A stretch of 64,000 bases of DNA from CAZHNW01 sp942491575 (GTDB lineage: Bacteria > Spirochaetota > UBA4802 > UBA5550): assembly GCA_942491575.1 (NCBI GenBank), contig CALOBT010000025.1:3162001-3226000 (forward strand). The letters are read 5' to 3'. Shown piece after piece: positions 40,421 to 49,613 of this stretch. The position numbers and the translations under genes are program-made. The notes beneath the pieces were generated by a model. That model saw only the letters and a program-made list of their open reading frames with translations, ran no database searches and was not told the DNA's origin. Numbering within the stretch: the stretch's first letter is position 1; the number at the start of each line of letters is the position of its first letter.

Positions 40421-42830
40421 TATCTGAAGCCTTGAGACCGAGACGACGCTGCAGTTCCGTAAGGGTGGCGGGTGCATTTGCATCTCCCCTTCTTCCCAGG
40501 ACGGCATAAACTTCCAGGGCTTCCTCTCTTCCTTTCACCTTTACCTGCTGCATTTTCTCCGTGATAAACTTCCCCTGGAGATTCTTAAAAACATCCGCAG
40601 TTATCAGAATATCCGTTCCGAAGGGTTTATTCAGGGCCTCAATCCGTGACGCCATATTGACCGATTTGCCAATTACCGTATATTCCATTCGGTCACTGGA
40701 ACCAATTTTACCAGCAACAACAATTCCAGAGCTGATGCCGCACCCGTTCTGAAGAGAGGGACGGCCGATTTTTTTCCCTTCCTCATTAAAGGTTATCAGG
40801 GCCTTTCTCATCTCAAGGGCCGTATCGATTGCATTGAGGGCATTATCTTCACTCGGAGTGGGGACCCCCCAGAGGGCCATGAGGGCATCACCTATAAACT
40901 TATCAACAACTCCCTTCCCCTCATCAATACAGGCGACCATGCGTGTCAGGTAGGCATTAAGTATCTCTACCACCATTTCCGGCTCCATGTTTTCCGACAT
41001 GGCGGTAAATGCACGAATATCAGAAAACATGATTACGGATTGAACCCGACTTCCCCCCAGACTCAGGTCCCCCTTAATCACCTCTTCTGCAATTTCACGA
41101 TTTACAAATTTCCCGAAGGCATCCTTAATACGCTCCCGTTCCTCAAGGCCATGCCCCATGGAGATAAAGGATTCGGTCAAAAGCCCTATTTCATCCATGG
41201 CAACCGGTTTCAGGTCAACATGATATTCACCCCTTTTAATCTGTTCTGTTGCACGGGCAAGGCTGATAATGGGTCGCGTAAGGGAACGGGCAAAAAAGAA
41301 AAGAAAAAGGCCGGCGATATTCAGAACTATTATAAGAATATAAATATTCCGTTCCTGGATATTATAGACTGCGGAGAGGGCAACCTTTTCAGGAACCCTG
41401 GCAATTACTCCAAGACTCCCGAGACCGACACGGGAAAAAGAGGCAAGGTAGCCGTTGCCCTCATTATCATCGTAACGGATCTGTTTGCTGTCTACTGTGC
41501 TTGTCAGCATCTCCCTGACTACGGGATCGTTCAATATCACCATCCCCATCTGAACCCTTGAGCTGTCGCGGTGCACAAGCAGTTCCCCCTGGCTGTTCAC
41601 CAGGAGTGCATCCGTAACACCCATGGTTTTAAAATTTCGGTAGAAATGCTCCATGGCTACAATTATCATCATTCCCCGAAGATTACTCACGGGAACGGTA
41701 ACCGCCGCTGCGGGCCTCTGGAGAAGGGGGGAAACATTAATCACCATCGTTTCCTGGGAGAGGGTGCGAAGAAGGCTTTTATTTCGTTTAGCGAGTATAT
41801 TCCGGTATGTCTTCTGATCCAGTTTCACGGAATCCTGAAACCTTTTATTAAAGTAACTATTAGCAGGCAGCAACCTCATCCCCACGCGGTCAAAGAATCC
41901 GATCATCAGGATATTACTTTTCTCGGGAAAGATCGTTATCTTCCCCCTGTTCCCATCAGATTCAAGTCCCCTCAGCATGATGGAGGAACCACTCTCGGCG
42001 AGGTTTTCCACATCGCTGCGGACCTTCTCGGCGATTAAATTCGCAAAATTCAGATTATTCTCCAGGACACGCGAAACATTATCCTGTTTGAAAAAATATG
42101 TAGCAAGCAAAATCATTGTCATCATGGAAACAACTATAATACCCGCAACTGATGAAATCAGCTTGGTCCTCAACGATATATGAATAGCCCCCGAAGTGGC
42201 TTTGTCTTCCGAAGTTTTCCGAAAGGTTAATTTTGATATTTTTCCTGATAATTGCTGGAAAATTGCAGGACCGGTCGACTTTGTTTTTTCTTCCTTTATT
42301 TCCTCTCTTCTCCTGGACAGTTCATCATCCCTGTGAAAAAAATAATTTCTGCACTTCTGAAACTGTTTATCGCTGAATGGTCTCTTCTGAAAAAGGGCCG
42401 ATGCCATGGATAAAGCGGAATTCACCTTTTTCCCGAGAAAAATCAGGAAGAGTGCAAGAAAAAACCGGCTGTTGTTCTCGTCATCAAAGGAGAGAATCAT
42501 TACATTTTCATGACTCAGTTTCTCTCGAAGACTCCTGAAGATTTTGCTGTAACCGGAGTAATCCCCCATAGTGAAAAGAAAAAGATTCACTGCAATATTA
42601 TCAACTCCCTCTTTCTCATACATTGACTTAACGCGATCAATCATGTTTTTCTGAGGGGGGGAGTCGTGCAGGATGAACAGTGTGGTTATATTATTTTCCC
42701 GTATAAAGGGAATCCTGAACTCATTTCGGAGAGTTATTTCATCGGCTACAAAAAACGGTTTTGTCGGCAGGTAACCGACAAAAAGGTGGTGGGTCAATCC
42801 TTCATGTTTAAAAATTATTTTTTTCGCCAT
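40368..42830 (-). CDS. Membrane-bound class III adenylate/guanylate cyclase
   Basis: 820 residues. N-terminal ~190: unusual cytoplasmic domain (KKIIFKHEGLTHHLFVGYLP ... ALFQKRPFSDKQFQKCRNYF). A membrane helix near 225-247, a periplasmic sensor of about 250 residues (Cache/CHASE-like), a second helix near 500, a HAMP linker (LTRPIISLARATEQIKRGEYHVDLKPV), and the catalytic domain about 595-775: VIMFSDIRAFTAMSE (first metal Asp), GVVDKFIGDALMALWG (second Asp), GISSGIVVAGKIGS and YTVIGKSVNMASRIEALNK. These match functional cyclases. It makes a cyclic nucleotide from ATP or GTP. The end overlaps the FecR-type gene by 53 bp, so expression of both is coupled. Confidence 0.92.
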   Translation of the reverse strand: MAKKIIFKHEGLTHHLFVGYLPTKPFFVADEITLRNEFRIPFIRENNITTLFILHDSPPQKNMIDRVKSMYEKEGVDNIAVNLFLFTMGDYSGYSKIFRSLREKLSHENVMILSFDDENNSRFFLALFLIFLGKKVNSALSMASALFQKRPFSDKQFQKCRNYFFHRDDELSRRREEIKEEKTKSTGPAIFQQLSGKISKLTFRKTSEDKATSGAIHISLRTKLISSVAGIIVVSMMTMILLATYFFKQDNVSRVLENNLNFANLIAEKVRSDVENLAESGSSIMLRGLESDGNRGKITIFPEKSNILMIGFFDRVGMRLLPANSYFNKRFQDSVKLDQKTYRNILAKRNKSLLRTLSQETMVINVSPLLQRPAAAVTVPVSNLRGMMIIVAMEHFYRNFKTMGVTDALLVNSQGELLVHRDSSRVQMGMVILNDPVVREMLTSTVDSKQIRYDDNEGNGYLASFSRVGLGSLGVIARVPEKVALSAVYNIQERNIYILIIVLNIAGLFLFFFARSLTRPIISLARATEQIKRGEYHVDLKPVAMDEIGLLTESFISMGHGLEERERIKDAFGKFVNREIAEEVIKGDLSLGGSRVQSVIMFSDIRAFTAMSENMEPEMVVEILNAYLTRMVACIDEGKGVVDKFIGDALMALWGVPTPSEDNALNAIDTALEMRKALITFNEEGKKIGRPSLQNGCGISSGIVVAGKIGSSDRMEYTVIGKSVNMASRIEALNKPFGTDILITADVFKNLQGKFITEKMQQVKVKGREEALEVYAVLGRRGDANAPATLTELQRRLGLKASDNGTGNDGIEEVKYRIVT

Positions 42831-42913
42831 GATTATAATATCTCGAATATCCCAATTACCTCAAGATAATTATAACGTAAGAATGAAGCCATTTCAAATA
42901 TTAACTTTAAAAA

Positions 42914-44038
42914 TCAGTAACCGCGGCCCTTAACACGGAAAACAAATGACGGGGTTACCGGATCGTTGGTGTTTATGGTAATGCTTCCCTTTTTCGAGCC
43001 ATTTGCTTCAGGCGAAAAGCTCACACTAAAAGTAGTACCGCTGCCCGGGGTAAGCGTTGATAGCATGCCGGTTGTGTAAAGATTAAACTCATCTGCATTC
43101 AAATCCCCGAGAATAACCGAATTAATGAAGAGATCATCCGTACCGGTATTTTTAATAGTAAAGGTCACAGTATCACTGGTTTCGCCGATTTTTACTGTAC
43201 CGAAGTCGTAGACTCCATCCAGCTTCGGGATAATATTATTCCCCTGCATTACTGTAATTTCCGGTTGTGCATCCACAGAGGAAGAACCTGTCAGATTTAT
43301 GAGAAAGGAAGTCTCTGACATATCATTACTCGGAATTGTCACTGTTGCCTGATGCGTCCCTGCTGCAACGGGGTTATAGAAGACTGTAAAGGTACTGCTG
43401 TTACCAGGCACGATGGTGGTAACCAGCGGTGCGAGGTCAAGACTGAAGACGCCTGCATCACTTCCACCAAGTGTTACAGCTCCTAGGACAAGATCAGCGG
43501 AACCATTATTAAACACTTCAACAACAGCAGCACGGCTCTGCCCGACCTCCTCAAAACCAAAATAATAATTCTCCCCTGTCAAAACAGGCATCGAATCTAT
43601 TGCAACATCTATCTCCGGCTGATCCGTACTCACCGTGGTGAAGCACCACTGGTAGGATTCCTCAAGACTTTCTCCTACAGTTGTTTTAATCCCAGTGGTG
43701 AGGGTAGCGCAATATTCGGTTGAAAGTACTAAAGGCGCTGCCGGGATAAATGTGATTGTTTTTTCCGTTTCATTATAGTCATAGCTGAGGGTGACAACAC
43801 CATTATTGAGATAAAAATTATCAGATGACAATGTTGCCTGGTCAATATTATCACTCAACCTGACCACAATTGCTGTATTGACGGAAACATTTGTTTCATT
43901 GCTAGCGGGATCAGTCTCCAATACTTCAAGAAAAATAAAATCCTGGCTGTTCAGACGATTCCAGAGTGTGTCCGAATTGCAGGATGTCAGCAACATCAAA
44001 TTGAAGACTAAAACCTTTAGAAAACCACTCTTCTTCAT
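42914..44038 (-). CDS. Surface lipoprotein with Ig-like and choice-of-anchor domains
   Basis: 374 residues. Lipoprotein signal VLVFNLMLLTSC (Cys20). Residues 35-130 are a Big_5/SbsA Ig-like domain (VLETDPASNETNVSVNTAIVVRLSDNIDQATLSSDNFYL ... LSTEYCATLTTGIKTTVG). Two repeats of the ASPM-SPD2-Hydin/choice-of-anchor-D type follow (YYFGFEEVGQSRAAVVEVFNNGSADLVLG and VYDFGTVKIGETSDTVTFTIKNTGTDDLFINS, each ending in a TVTIPSNDM/SITINTNDP strand). Probably an exposed binding or adhesive lipoprotein. Single gene with its own promoter region. Confidence 0.82.
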   Translation of the reverse strand: MKKSGFLKVLVFNLMLLTSCNSDTLWNRLNSQDFIFLEVLETDPASNETNVSVNTAIVVRLSDNIDQATLSSDNFYLNNGVVTLSYDYNETEKTITFIPAAPLVLSTEYCATLTTGIKTTVGESLEESYQWCFTTVSTDQPEIDVAIDSMPVLTGENYYFGFEEVGQSRAAVVEVFNNGSADLVLGAVTLGGSDAGVFSLDLAPLVTTIVPGNSSTFTVFYNPVAAGTHQATVTIPSNDMSETSFLINLTGSSSVDAQPEITVMQGNNIIPKLDGVYDFGTVKIGETSDTVTFTIKNTGTDDLFINSVILGDLNADEFNLYTTGMLSTLTPGSGTTFSVSFSPEANGSKKGSITINTNDPVTPSFVFRVKGRGY

Positions 44039-44227
44039 TGCGTACCCTCAAAAGGCCGGAATAGAATTAATATAACAAATTATTGAATTTATTCCACAGT
44101 TAAAAAGTTGAAAATATTATAAATATACGGGTATAACAAATCTGGTGATAAGGACCGGGATTTGATAAAATTCTTGCAATTATCATTTTAATCTCCATAC
44201 TGTGTCATTATTGCAGCAGGAGGATTC

Positions 44228-45070
44228 ATGAAAACTATAGGTATCATTGGTTCCGGAACCATGGGAACAGATATCGCACATATAGCCGCTGAAGCCGGTT
44301 TTGAGGTGCTGGTATATGACAGGGATGAAACACATTCCCGGAATGCCTTCAATACCATCCAGGACCGATTAAACCGATATGTCAGCAGCGGCCGTATTGA
44401 AAAAGAGCGTGTCAGTGAAATTACTACTAAAATCAGACTTTACCAGAATATCAGAGAATTAAAAGCCGCGGACATGGTCATCGAAAGTGTCCCGGAAGAT
44501 CTTGAAATTAAAAAGCAGGTATTTAAGGACCTTGACAGGATATGCCGGGCAGATGCCATCCTGGCAACCAATACCTCCTCTATCTCAATTTCAGCCATCG
44601 CCGCTGCAACGCGACGCCCTGAATCGGTTATTGGGATCCATTTCCTTATTCCCGCCAGGACAATGAATATGGTGGAAATAATTTCCGGCCTCTCAACAAC
44701 CAGGGAGACCTTTGAGACAACCCGGTATTTCGTTAAAAAACTTGGGAAAAAGCATGTTAAATCCAGGGACTTTCCGGGCTTTATGGTTAACCGTATGCTG
44801 ATGCCAATGATCAATGAGGCAGCATTTCTCCTTTTTGAAGGAGAGGCTACGCCGGAAAATATCGATAAAATAATGACCCAGGGACTCCATCTTCCCATGG
44901 GACCACTGGCTCTCGCCGATATGATTGGCCTGGACGTTGTTCTTGCAGTAATGAAGGAAATGTATAACGGTTTTGGGGACAGTAAATACAGACCCTGCCC
45001 TCTCCTGAAGCAATATGTCGCTGCGGGATGGCTGGGAGAGAAAAGCGGACGCGGATTTTATATGTATTGA
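44228..45070 (+). CDS. 3-hydroxyacyl-CoA (3-hydroxybutyryl-CoA) dehydrogenase
   Basis: 280 residues, the length of single-domain Hbd/PaaH enzymes. NAD-binding GIIGSGTMGTDIAHIAAEAGFEVLVYDRD (residues 4-32), ATNTSSISISAIA (Ser), SVIGIHFLIPA (catalytic His), FPGFMVNRMLMPMINEA (Asn) and LPMGPLALADMIGLD. It oxidises or forms 3-hydroxyacyl-CoA in beta-oxidation or butyrate-type metabolism. AGGAGG precedes ATG by 5 bp. The gene at 45092 follows 21 bp later and may be on the same mRNA. Confidence 0.92.
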   Translation: MKTIGIIGSGTMGTDIAHIAAEAGFEVLVYDRDETHSRNAFNTIQDRLNRYVSSGRIEKERVSEITTKIRLYQNIRELKAADMVIESVPEDLEIKKQVFKDLDRICRADAILATNTSSISISAIAAATRRPESVIGIHFLIPARTMNMVEIISGLSTTRETFETTRYFVKKLGKKHVKSRDFPGFMVNRMLMPMINEAAFLLFEGEATPENIDKIMTQGLHLPMGPLALADMIGLDVVLAVMKEMYNGFGDSKYRPCPLLKQYVAAGWLGEKSGRGFYMY

Positions 45071-45091
45071 TACTAATACGGGAGAATAATC

Positions 45092-45472
45092 ATGGCTCAG
45101 GAAACAGCACCACTTCAATTTCATTTCGTGGAAGACAAAAAGATCCTCATTGGCGAAATATTTGACTCATCGCTGGACAAGGAAAATGCAAAAAAAGTCT
45201 ATGAGTATACAAAAGAAGAGGCACCGAAACAACCTGATTATAACGGTTTCGTTCTCAATGTTCTAGCCGTTTCAGAAGTCAGTGATGCAGCTCTCGGCTA
45301 CCTTATGAAATCACTGGACCTGGTAAAAAAAGTAAAAGGTTATATGATTCTGGTGATGACGGAAACCCTCCTGCAGGATGTAATGATGCGCCACCCCATT
45401 CTCTTCGATTATTATGCTGTATTTCATACAATCGAAGAGGCAATAACCTATATAGATAAGGAGCACAGTTAA
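45092..45472 (+). CDS. STAS-like small protein
   Basis: 126 residues with alternating strand-helix layout: LQFHFVEDKKILIGEIFDSS, YNGFVLNVLAVSEVSDAALGYLMKSLDLVKKVKGYMILVMTETLLQDVMM and FHTIEEAITYIDKE. The order and the ending EEAI.YI are like STAS or SpoIIAA-type domains, which pass signals by serine phosphorylation (V-S-D-A-A-L-G could hold it). Assignment is tentative. It begins behind GGGAGAAT. Confidence 0.55.
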   Translation: MAQETAPLQFHFVEDKKILIGEIFDSSLDKENAKKVYEYTKEEAPKQPDYNGFVLNVLAVSEVSDAALGYLMKSLDLVKKVKGYMILVMTETLLQDVMMRHPILFDYYAVFHTIEEAITYIDKEHS

Positions 45473-45691
45473 CAAAATAATTCCGGGCCCGTTGATGCGT
45501 CTGTTAGGCTCCTGCAGAAACGGGCAAAAATTTAATTGATCTTCCCTGAGGCGATTTTATTCACGTCCACCACACCCTTCCATACAGGTTTTTAAAAGGT
45601 TACTTGAAATAATTTTTTTTATCATGTATACTACATGTAGAGGGTTATTCATCTGATAGATAATTAAATCTAAATAAAGGAAGGTACCAAT

Positions 45692-46066
45692 ATGGGCTTA
45701 AAAACTTTGCTAATTATACATAGTGTTATATGCTTCATCTTTGGCCTGCTTTGTGCCGTCATGCCGACCATTTTTGAACCACTCTATGGAATAGTACTAA
45801 ATCCAGTTGGAGAAATTCTGGCTCGATGGCTCGGTGCAACCCTTCTGGGACTCGGTTTAATTACATGGTTTGCCCGGGATGCGGAAAAAAGTGATTTGAA
45901 ATCCAGCATACTGCTGACCATTTTTATTATTGATTCAATAGGGGCAGTAATTGCTTTCTGGGGCCAGGCCACAAAAATAATGAATGACTGGGGATGGAGC
46001 CTGGTAACCATCTGGCTACTCCTGGCAATAGGGTTCGGTTACTTCAGGCTCAGTAATAAGTATTAA
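45692..46066 (+). CDS. Four-helix membrane protein, unknown
   Basis: 124 residues with four hydrophobic helices (TLLIIHSVICFIFGLLCAV, LARWLGATLLGLGLITWF, SSILLTIFIIDSIGAVIAFW, SLVTIWLLLAIGFGYF). No catalytic motif. Small proteins of this shape are often annotated as unknown integral membrane proteins. Strong AAGGAAG upstream. It converges on lysS with only 10 bp between the stops. Confidence 0.72.
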   Translation: MGLKTLLIIHSVICFIFGLLCAVMPTIFEPLYGIVLNPVGEILARWLGATLLGLGLITWFARDAEKSDLKSSILLTIFIIDSIGAVIAFWGQATKIMNDWGWSLVTIWLLLAIGFGYFRLSNKY

Positions 46067-46076
46067 AAGTTTCAAC

Positions 46077-47558
46077 CTACTCCGGACGCATTGTTGGAAA
46101 AAGGAGGACGTCCCTGATCGATGTCTCTCCCGTAAGCAGCATAACCATTCTATCAATCCCTATTCCGAGTCCGCCCGCGGGAGGCATACCAACCTCAATA
46201 GCCTGAAGGAAATTTTCATCCATGGGGGGAGCTTCGTCATCAACCTCTCTTCTCAGGGATTGCTGGTAGAGAGTCTCCCTTTGAAAAATCGGATCATTTG
46301 ATTCACTGTATGCATTTGCAAATTCAGTACCGTTAATAAAAAGTTCAAAACGCTGTAAAAGTTCAGGCTGTTCATATTCAACCTTACAGAGGGGTGTAGT
46401 TTCAACCGGTTGATGAGTAATAAATGTCGGCTGTATCAGTTTTTCCTCAACAGTCAGCTCAAAGAGTTCGTTAATTGCCAGCCCCCTGATATAATCCCCC
46501 TTCAACACGCCACCAAGTTTATCAATAGCTGCCTTTAACTCATCATCACTCATTGTTGTCACGTCATATCCACCATGTTCTTTGATGGCATCAATCATGG
46601 TAATACGTTTCCACGGGGTTTTAACATCAATTTCCTTTCCGTCAAATTGAAGAACCGTTGTCCCGTTTATCTTTAACGCGGTCTCTTCAAAAATAGTTTC
46701 GGTTATACGCATCATATCTTCATAATCCGCATATGCCTGGTAGAGTTCCAGCATGGTAAATTCAGGATTATGAGTCCGGTCTATTCCTTCATTCCTGAAA
46801 CATTTTCCTATCTCATATACCCGATCGATACCACCCACAAGAAGACGTTTTAGATACGGTTCAAGGGAAATACGCATGTATAGTTTAATATCAAGGGCGT
46901 TATGGTGCGTTGTAAATGGAGCTGCAGCAGCCCCCCCGTATAACGGTTGCAGGATCGGAGTTTCAACTTCGTAAAAGTCACGTTCATCCAGAATCTTTTT
47001 CACGTTACGAATAATTTCGATACGTTTGATGAAAGTCTCCTTAACACCGGGTGTTACTATGAGATCTACATGACGATTCCGGTACCTGAGTTCTTTATCC
47101 ACAAAAAGATCGTATGTCTCCCCATCCTTTTCTTTAACAACAGGTATTGGCCGGATATTTTTGGTAAGGAGAGTGAGGGAATCAAGATAAACTGTAATCT
47201 CTCCCACCTTGGTTTTTTTTACAATACCGGTTCCGCCGATAATATCTCCAAGGTCGAGTTTCTTAAAGAGATCATATACTTCCTCTCCAAGGTTTTTCTG
47301 GGCAACATAGAGCTGGATTCGTCCTTCCTTATCCTGAATTGTACAGAAGCTGGCTTTACCCATGACCCTCTGTGTCATTATACGCCCGGCAACACTGACT
47401 TGAACTTCCCCTTCAGAGATTTCTTCGAAATTATCAATAATACCCTGAGAATAATGGGTAATATCATAACGGTAAGGGAAAGGATTAATACCCATCTCAT
47501 CACGTATCTGGTTGATTTTTTCCTTTCTTATCTGAATAAGGCTGTTGCTATCTTCCAT
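46077..47558 (-). CDS. lysS: Lysyl-tRNA synthetase, class II
   Basis: 493 residues. N-terminal OB-fold for anticodon binding (about 55-160: VSVAGRIMTQRVMGKASFCTIQDKEGRIQLYV), class II motif 1 near 185-200, motif 2 FRNEGIDRTHNPEFTMLELYQAYADYEDMM near 260-290, motif 3 GGLGIGIDRMVMLLTGETSIRDVLLFPTMRPE at the end. It charges tRNA-Lys. Start ATG 47558 after CAGGTGGCAAC. Housekeeping gene, useful for placing the organism phylogenetically. Confidence 0.96.
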   Translation of the reverse strand: MEDSNSLIQIRKEKINQIRDEMGINPFPYRYDITHYSQGIIDNFEEISEGEVQVSVAGRIMTQRVMGKASFCTIQDKEGRIQLYVAQKNLGEEVYDLFKKLDLGDIIGGTGIVKKTKVGEITVYLDSLTLLTKNIRPIPVVKEKDGETYDLFVDKELRYRNRHVDLIVTPGVKETFIKRIEIIRNVKKILDERDFYEVETPILQPLYGGAAAAPFTTHHNALDIKLYMRISLEPYLKRLLVGGIDRVYEIGKCFRNEGIDRTHNPEFTMLELYQAYADYEDMMRITETIFEETALKINGTTVLQFDGKEIDVKTPWKRITMIDAIKEHGGYDVTTMSDDELKAAIDKLGGVLKGDYIRGLAINELFELTVEEKLIQPTFITHQPVETTPLCKVEYEQPELLQRFELFINGTEFANAYSESNDPIFQRETLYQQSLRREVDDEAPPMDENFLQAIEVGMPPAGGLGIGIDRMVMLLTGETSIRDVLLFPTMRPE

Positions 47559-47718
47559 GTTGCCACCTGCTAAACGGTATTTTCAAATACTGCATTCTTT
47601 TTTTTCAACTAAAAGTGTCAAATTAATTTTACTCAAAAGGAAGATATTCTGACTTTTGTCCCTCTCCTGCCCCGTAGAACTACAGAGTTTTTATTATGGG
47701 GCAGAAGAAAGGGCATAA

Positions 47719-48219
47719 TCATGATAGGAGGGCCTTTACTGCATTATAATCCGGTTCCTGTGCAATTTCCGGAACCTGCTCCGTATAGATGACCTTACGG
47801 GACTCATCAAGTACAATGACTGCCCTGGAGAAGAGCCCCTTCAATGGGCCATCAATTATTCTAACACCGTAATCTTCTCCAAATTCAGGTGACCTTAAAT
47901 CGGACAGGGGGATCACCCTTTCAAGCCCCTCAGTAGTACAAAACCGGCCATGGGCGAAGGGAAGATCACGGGATATGCAGAGAACAACTGTATTGTTCAA
48001 TTTCTCCACCTCTTCATTAAACCGGCGCACAGACATTGCACAAACATCCGTATCAAGGCTGGGGAAAATATTCAGCACAACCTTCTTGCCTGAAAAATCT
48101 TTCAGTGTTTTATCTGTTAAATCTGTTGCCGTTAGAGAAAAAGCAGGGGCTTCCGTTCCCAGAGGAGGAAGCTCCCCCGTGGTGTGAATCTTTGTCCCCT
48201 TTAATGTTATTTCAGCCAT
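47719..48219 (-). CDS. tpx: Thiol peroxidase (atypical 2-Cys peroxiredoxin)
   Basis: 166 residues, the length of Tpx. Peroxidatic Cys60 in NIFPSLDTDVCAMSVRRFN and resolving Cys94 in HGRFCTTEGLE, with the conserved Arg in LPFAHGRF and PLKGLFSRAVIVLDE. Reduces lipid and hydrogen peroxides with thioredoxin. Start behind AAGGAGGAT. Stands alone on its strand. Confidence 0.95.
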   Translation of the reverse strand: MAEITLKGTKIHTTGELPPLGTEAPAFSLTATDLTDKTLKDFSGKKVVLNIFPSLDTDVCAMSVRRFNEEVEKLNNTVVLCISRDLPFAHGRFCTTEGLERVIPLSDLRSPEFGEDYGVRIIDGPLKGLFSRAVIVLDESRKVIYTEQVPEIAQEPDYNAVKALLS

Positions 48220-48303
48220 AAAATCCTCCTTTTTTTAATAATTCCCTTGAAAGAAATTAATTGTTGCCCATATAAAGCAGCAGGCCTGTAAAACATTAAA
48301 ATT

Positions 48304-49218
48304 CTAGCGAAGTACCCGATGAAGGTATGATGAGACCACGCGGTCGAGGCTGTATAACTCAGTCATATGCTCTGAGAGACCGGGATCAGTATTAAAATTA
48401 TTTTTTAATTTTCCAAGAAATTCTTTTAATTTTTTAAGTTCTTCCGGTCTTCTCAGAATCCCCTTCTCTACGCTGCTTTTTATTAAATTAAATTCATATC
48501 TTCTCAGGTGAACCCTGAGAAAAAAATCAATGCCGTAAATGCTTATGAGTTTTTCTACAGGGAGATCTTTCTTCGCCCGATCAAATTCTTTAGCAGCATT
48601 GCTGTCCACTGCCCTGCGCTGTCGTTTACCTGGAGTTTTTTCTTTAGAATCTTTTTTCCCTGCGACTATGACTTTTTCTAATACTTCACTGAATAGATCC
48701 TTTCGCTCTTCCAGTAATTTTTTCAGCAGCATATCCTTGGTATCTTCCGTATAATCGTTGAACTGTTTTTCCAGAAGCCGTTCATACTCATCAAGCATTA
48801 TTGCCTTATTGGCAACAGATCCCAGGGGAGAATTTGCTATACTGGCAATTCTGGGAAACAACTCAGCAATTGCCTGGTGCGCCATCATTTTCCGGCCATA
48901 CTCATCTTCATAAAGGGTTACCAGCAAATCCTGGAACAATAATTTTAATCTTCTCACAGTTGTAATATCCGCATCCACAAAACCCTGAACCCTGTTGACA
49001 TTGCGGTTTTTATCTTCTTTTGTAATTTCAAATACAAAAATTTTATGGGAATCCCGCAGCAGCGTAATTACATCGTTCAGGAATCCCTCATTAACACCAA
49101 ACTGTGAGGTCATATCCTTCAAAAACAGATCCGAATGCGGAACAGCATCCCGATCATCTCTTTTATTATATTTTAATATAGCATTAAAAATATCATTTAC
49201 AAGTTTATCTAATTCCAT
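48304..49218 (-). CDS. Hypothetical protein, last gene of a PAS-PilZ operon
   Basis: 304 residues, helical, soluble and charged: LVNDIFNAILKYNKRDDRDAVPHSDLFLKDM, KIFVFEITKEDKNRNVNRVQGFVDADITTVRRLKLLFQDLLV, a lysine-rich linker (KDSKEKTPGKRQRR, residues 195-210) and a helical end (FLRVHLRRYEFNLIKSSVEKGIL). I do not recognise the family. It lies 19 bp after the PilZ gene in the same direction, so it probably belongs to the same c-di-GMP-linked or surface-behaviour operon. This is inferred from position only. Confidence 0.72.
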   Translation of the reverse strand: MELDKLVNDIFNAILKYNKRDDRDAVPHSDLFLKDMTSQFGVNEGFLNDVITLLRDSHKIFVFEITKEDKNRNVNRVQGFVDADITTVRRLKLLFQDLLVTLYEDEYGRKMMAHQAIAELFPRIASIANSPLGSVANKAIMLDEYERLLEKQFNDYTEDTKDMLLKKLLEERKDLFSEVLEKVIVAGKKDSKEKTPGKRQRRAVDSNAAKEFDRAKKDLPVEKLISIYGIDFFLRVHLRRYEFNLIKSSVEKGILRRPEELKKLKEFLGKLKNNFNTDPGLSEHMTELYSLDRVVSSYLHRVLR

Positions 49219-49237
49219 TCAAAAAACTCCGGTAAAA

Positions 49238-49609
49238 TCAATCATGTACAGAAGTGTCTATCCGGGCATCCTCAAATTCCCTGAGAATTGAACCGGAATC
49301 AGTACTGTTATAAGCAACAATATTTTTCAAATGAATATAGGCATCGAGATCAAGCTCCACAAAATGGATTGCCGTGCCGGTATTATCACTCCTGATAACC
49401 CGCCCCAGAAGATTAAGTTTCAATTCCGTTGTGGTTCCCGTCTGCAGCAGTGTTAATTCCACAACACTGTCCACGGGAGCCTTTCCCTCTGTCCTGATGA
49501 GCATTCCACCGGTACTGAGATTTTCAACTTCCCCGGACAGCTCCGTTTCGTTAAAATTCATTACCGCCTTGATATGGAAAGGAACCCTGGTTTCTTCACG
49601 CTCTTCCAT
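49238..49609 (-). CDS. PilZ-domain protein
   Basis: 123 residues. R-V-P-F-H-I-K-A-V-M near the start stands for the RxxxR region (weak: only one Arg pair, REETRVPFH) and GEVENLSTGGMLIRT is the DxSxxG-type motif with N-L-S-T-G-G. PilZ proteins bind cyclic di-GMP and alter motility or polysaccharide secretion. The weak first motif makes c-di-GMP binding uncertain. It starts 4 bp before the end of the PAS-like gene region (stop at 49614), so the genes are coupled. Confidence 0.82.
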   Translation of the reverse strand: MEEREETRVPFHIKAVMNFNETELSGEVENLSTGGMLIRTEGKAPVDSVVELTLLQTGTTTELKLNLLGRVIRSDNTGTAIHFVELDLDAYIHLKNIVAYNSTDSGSILREFEDARIDTSVHD

Positions 49610-49613
49610 TGCA

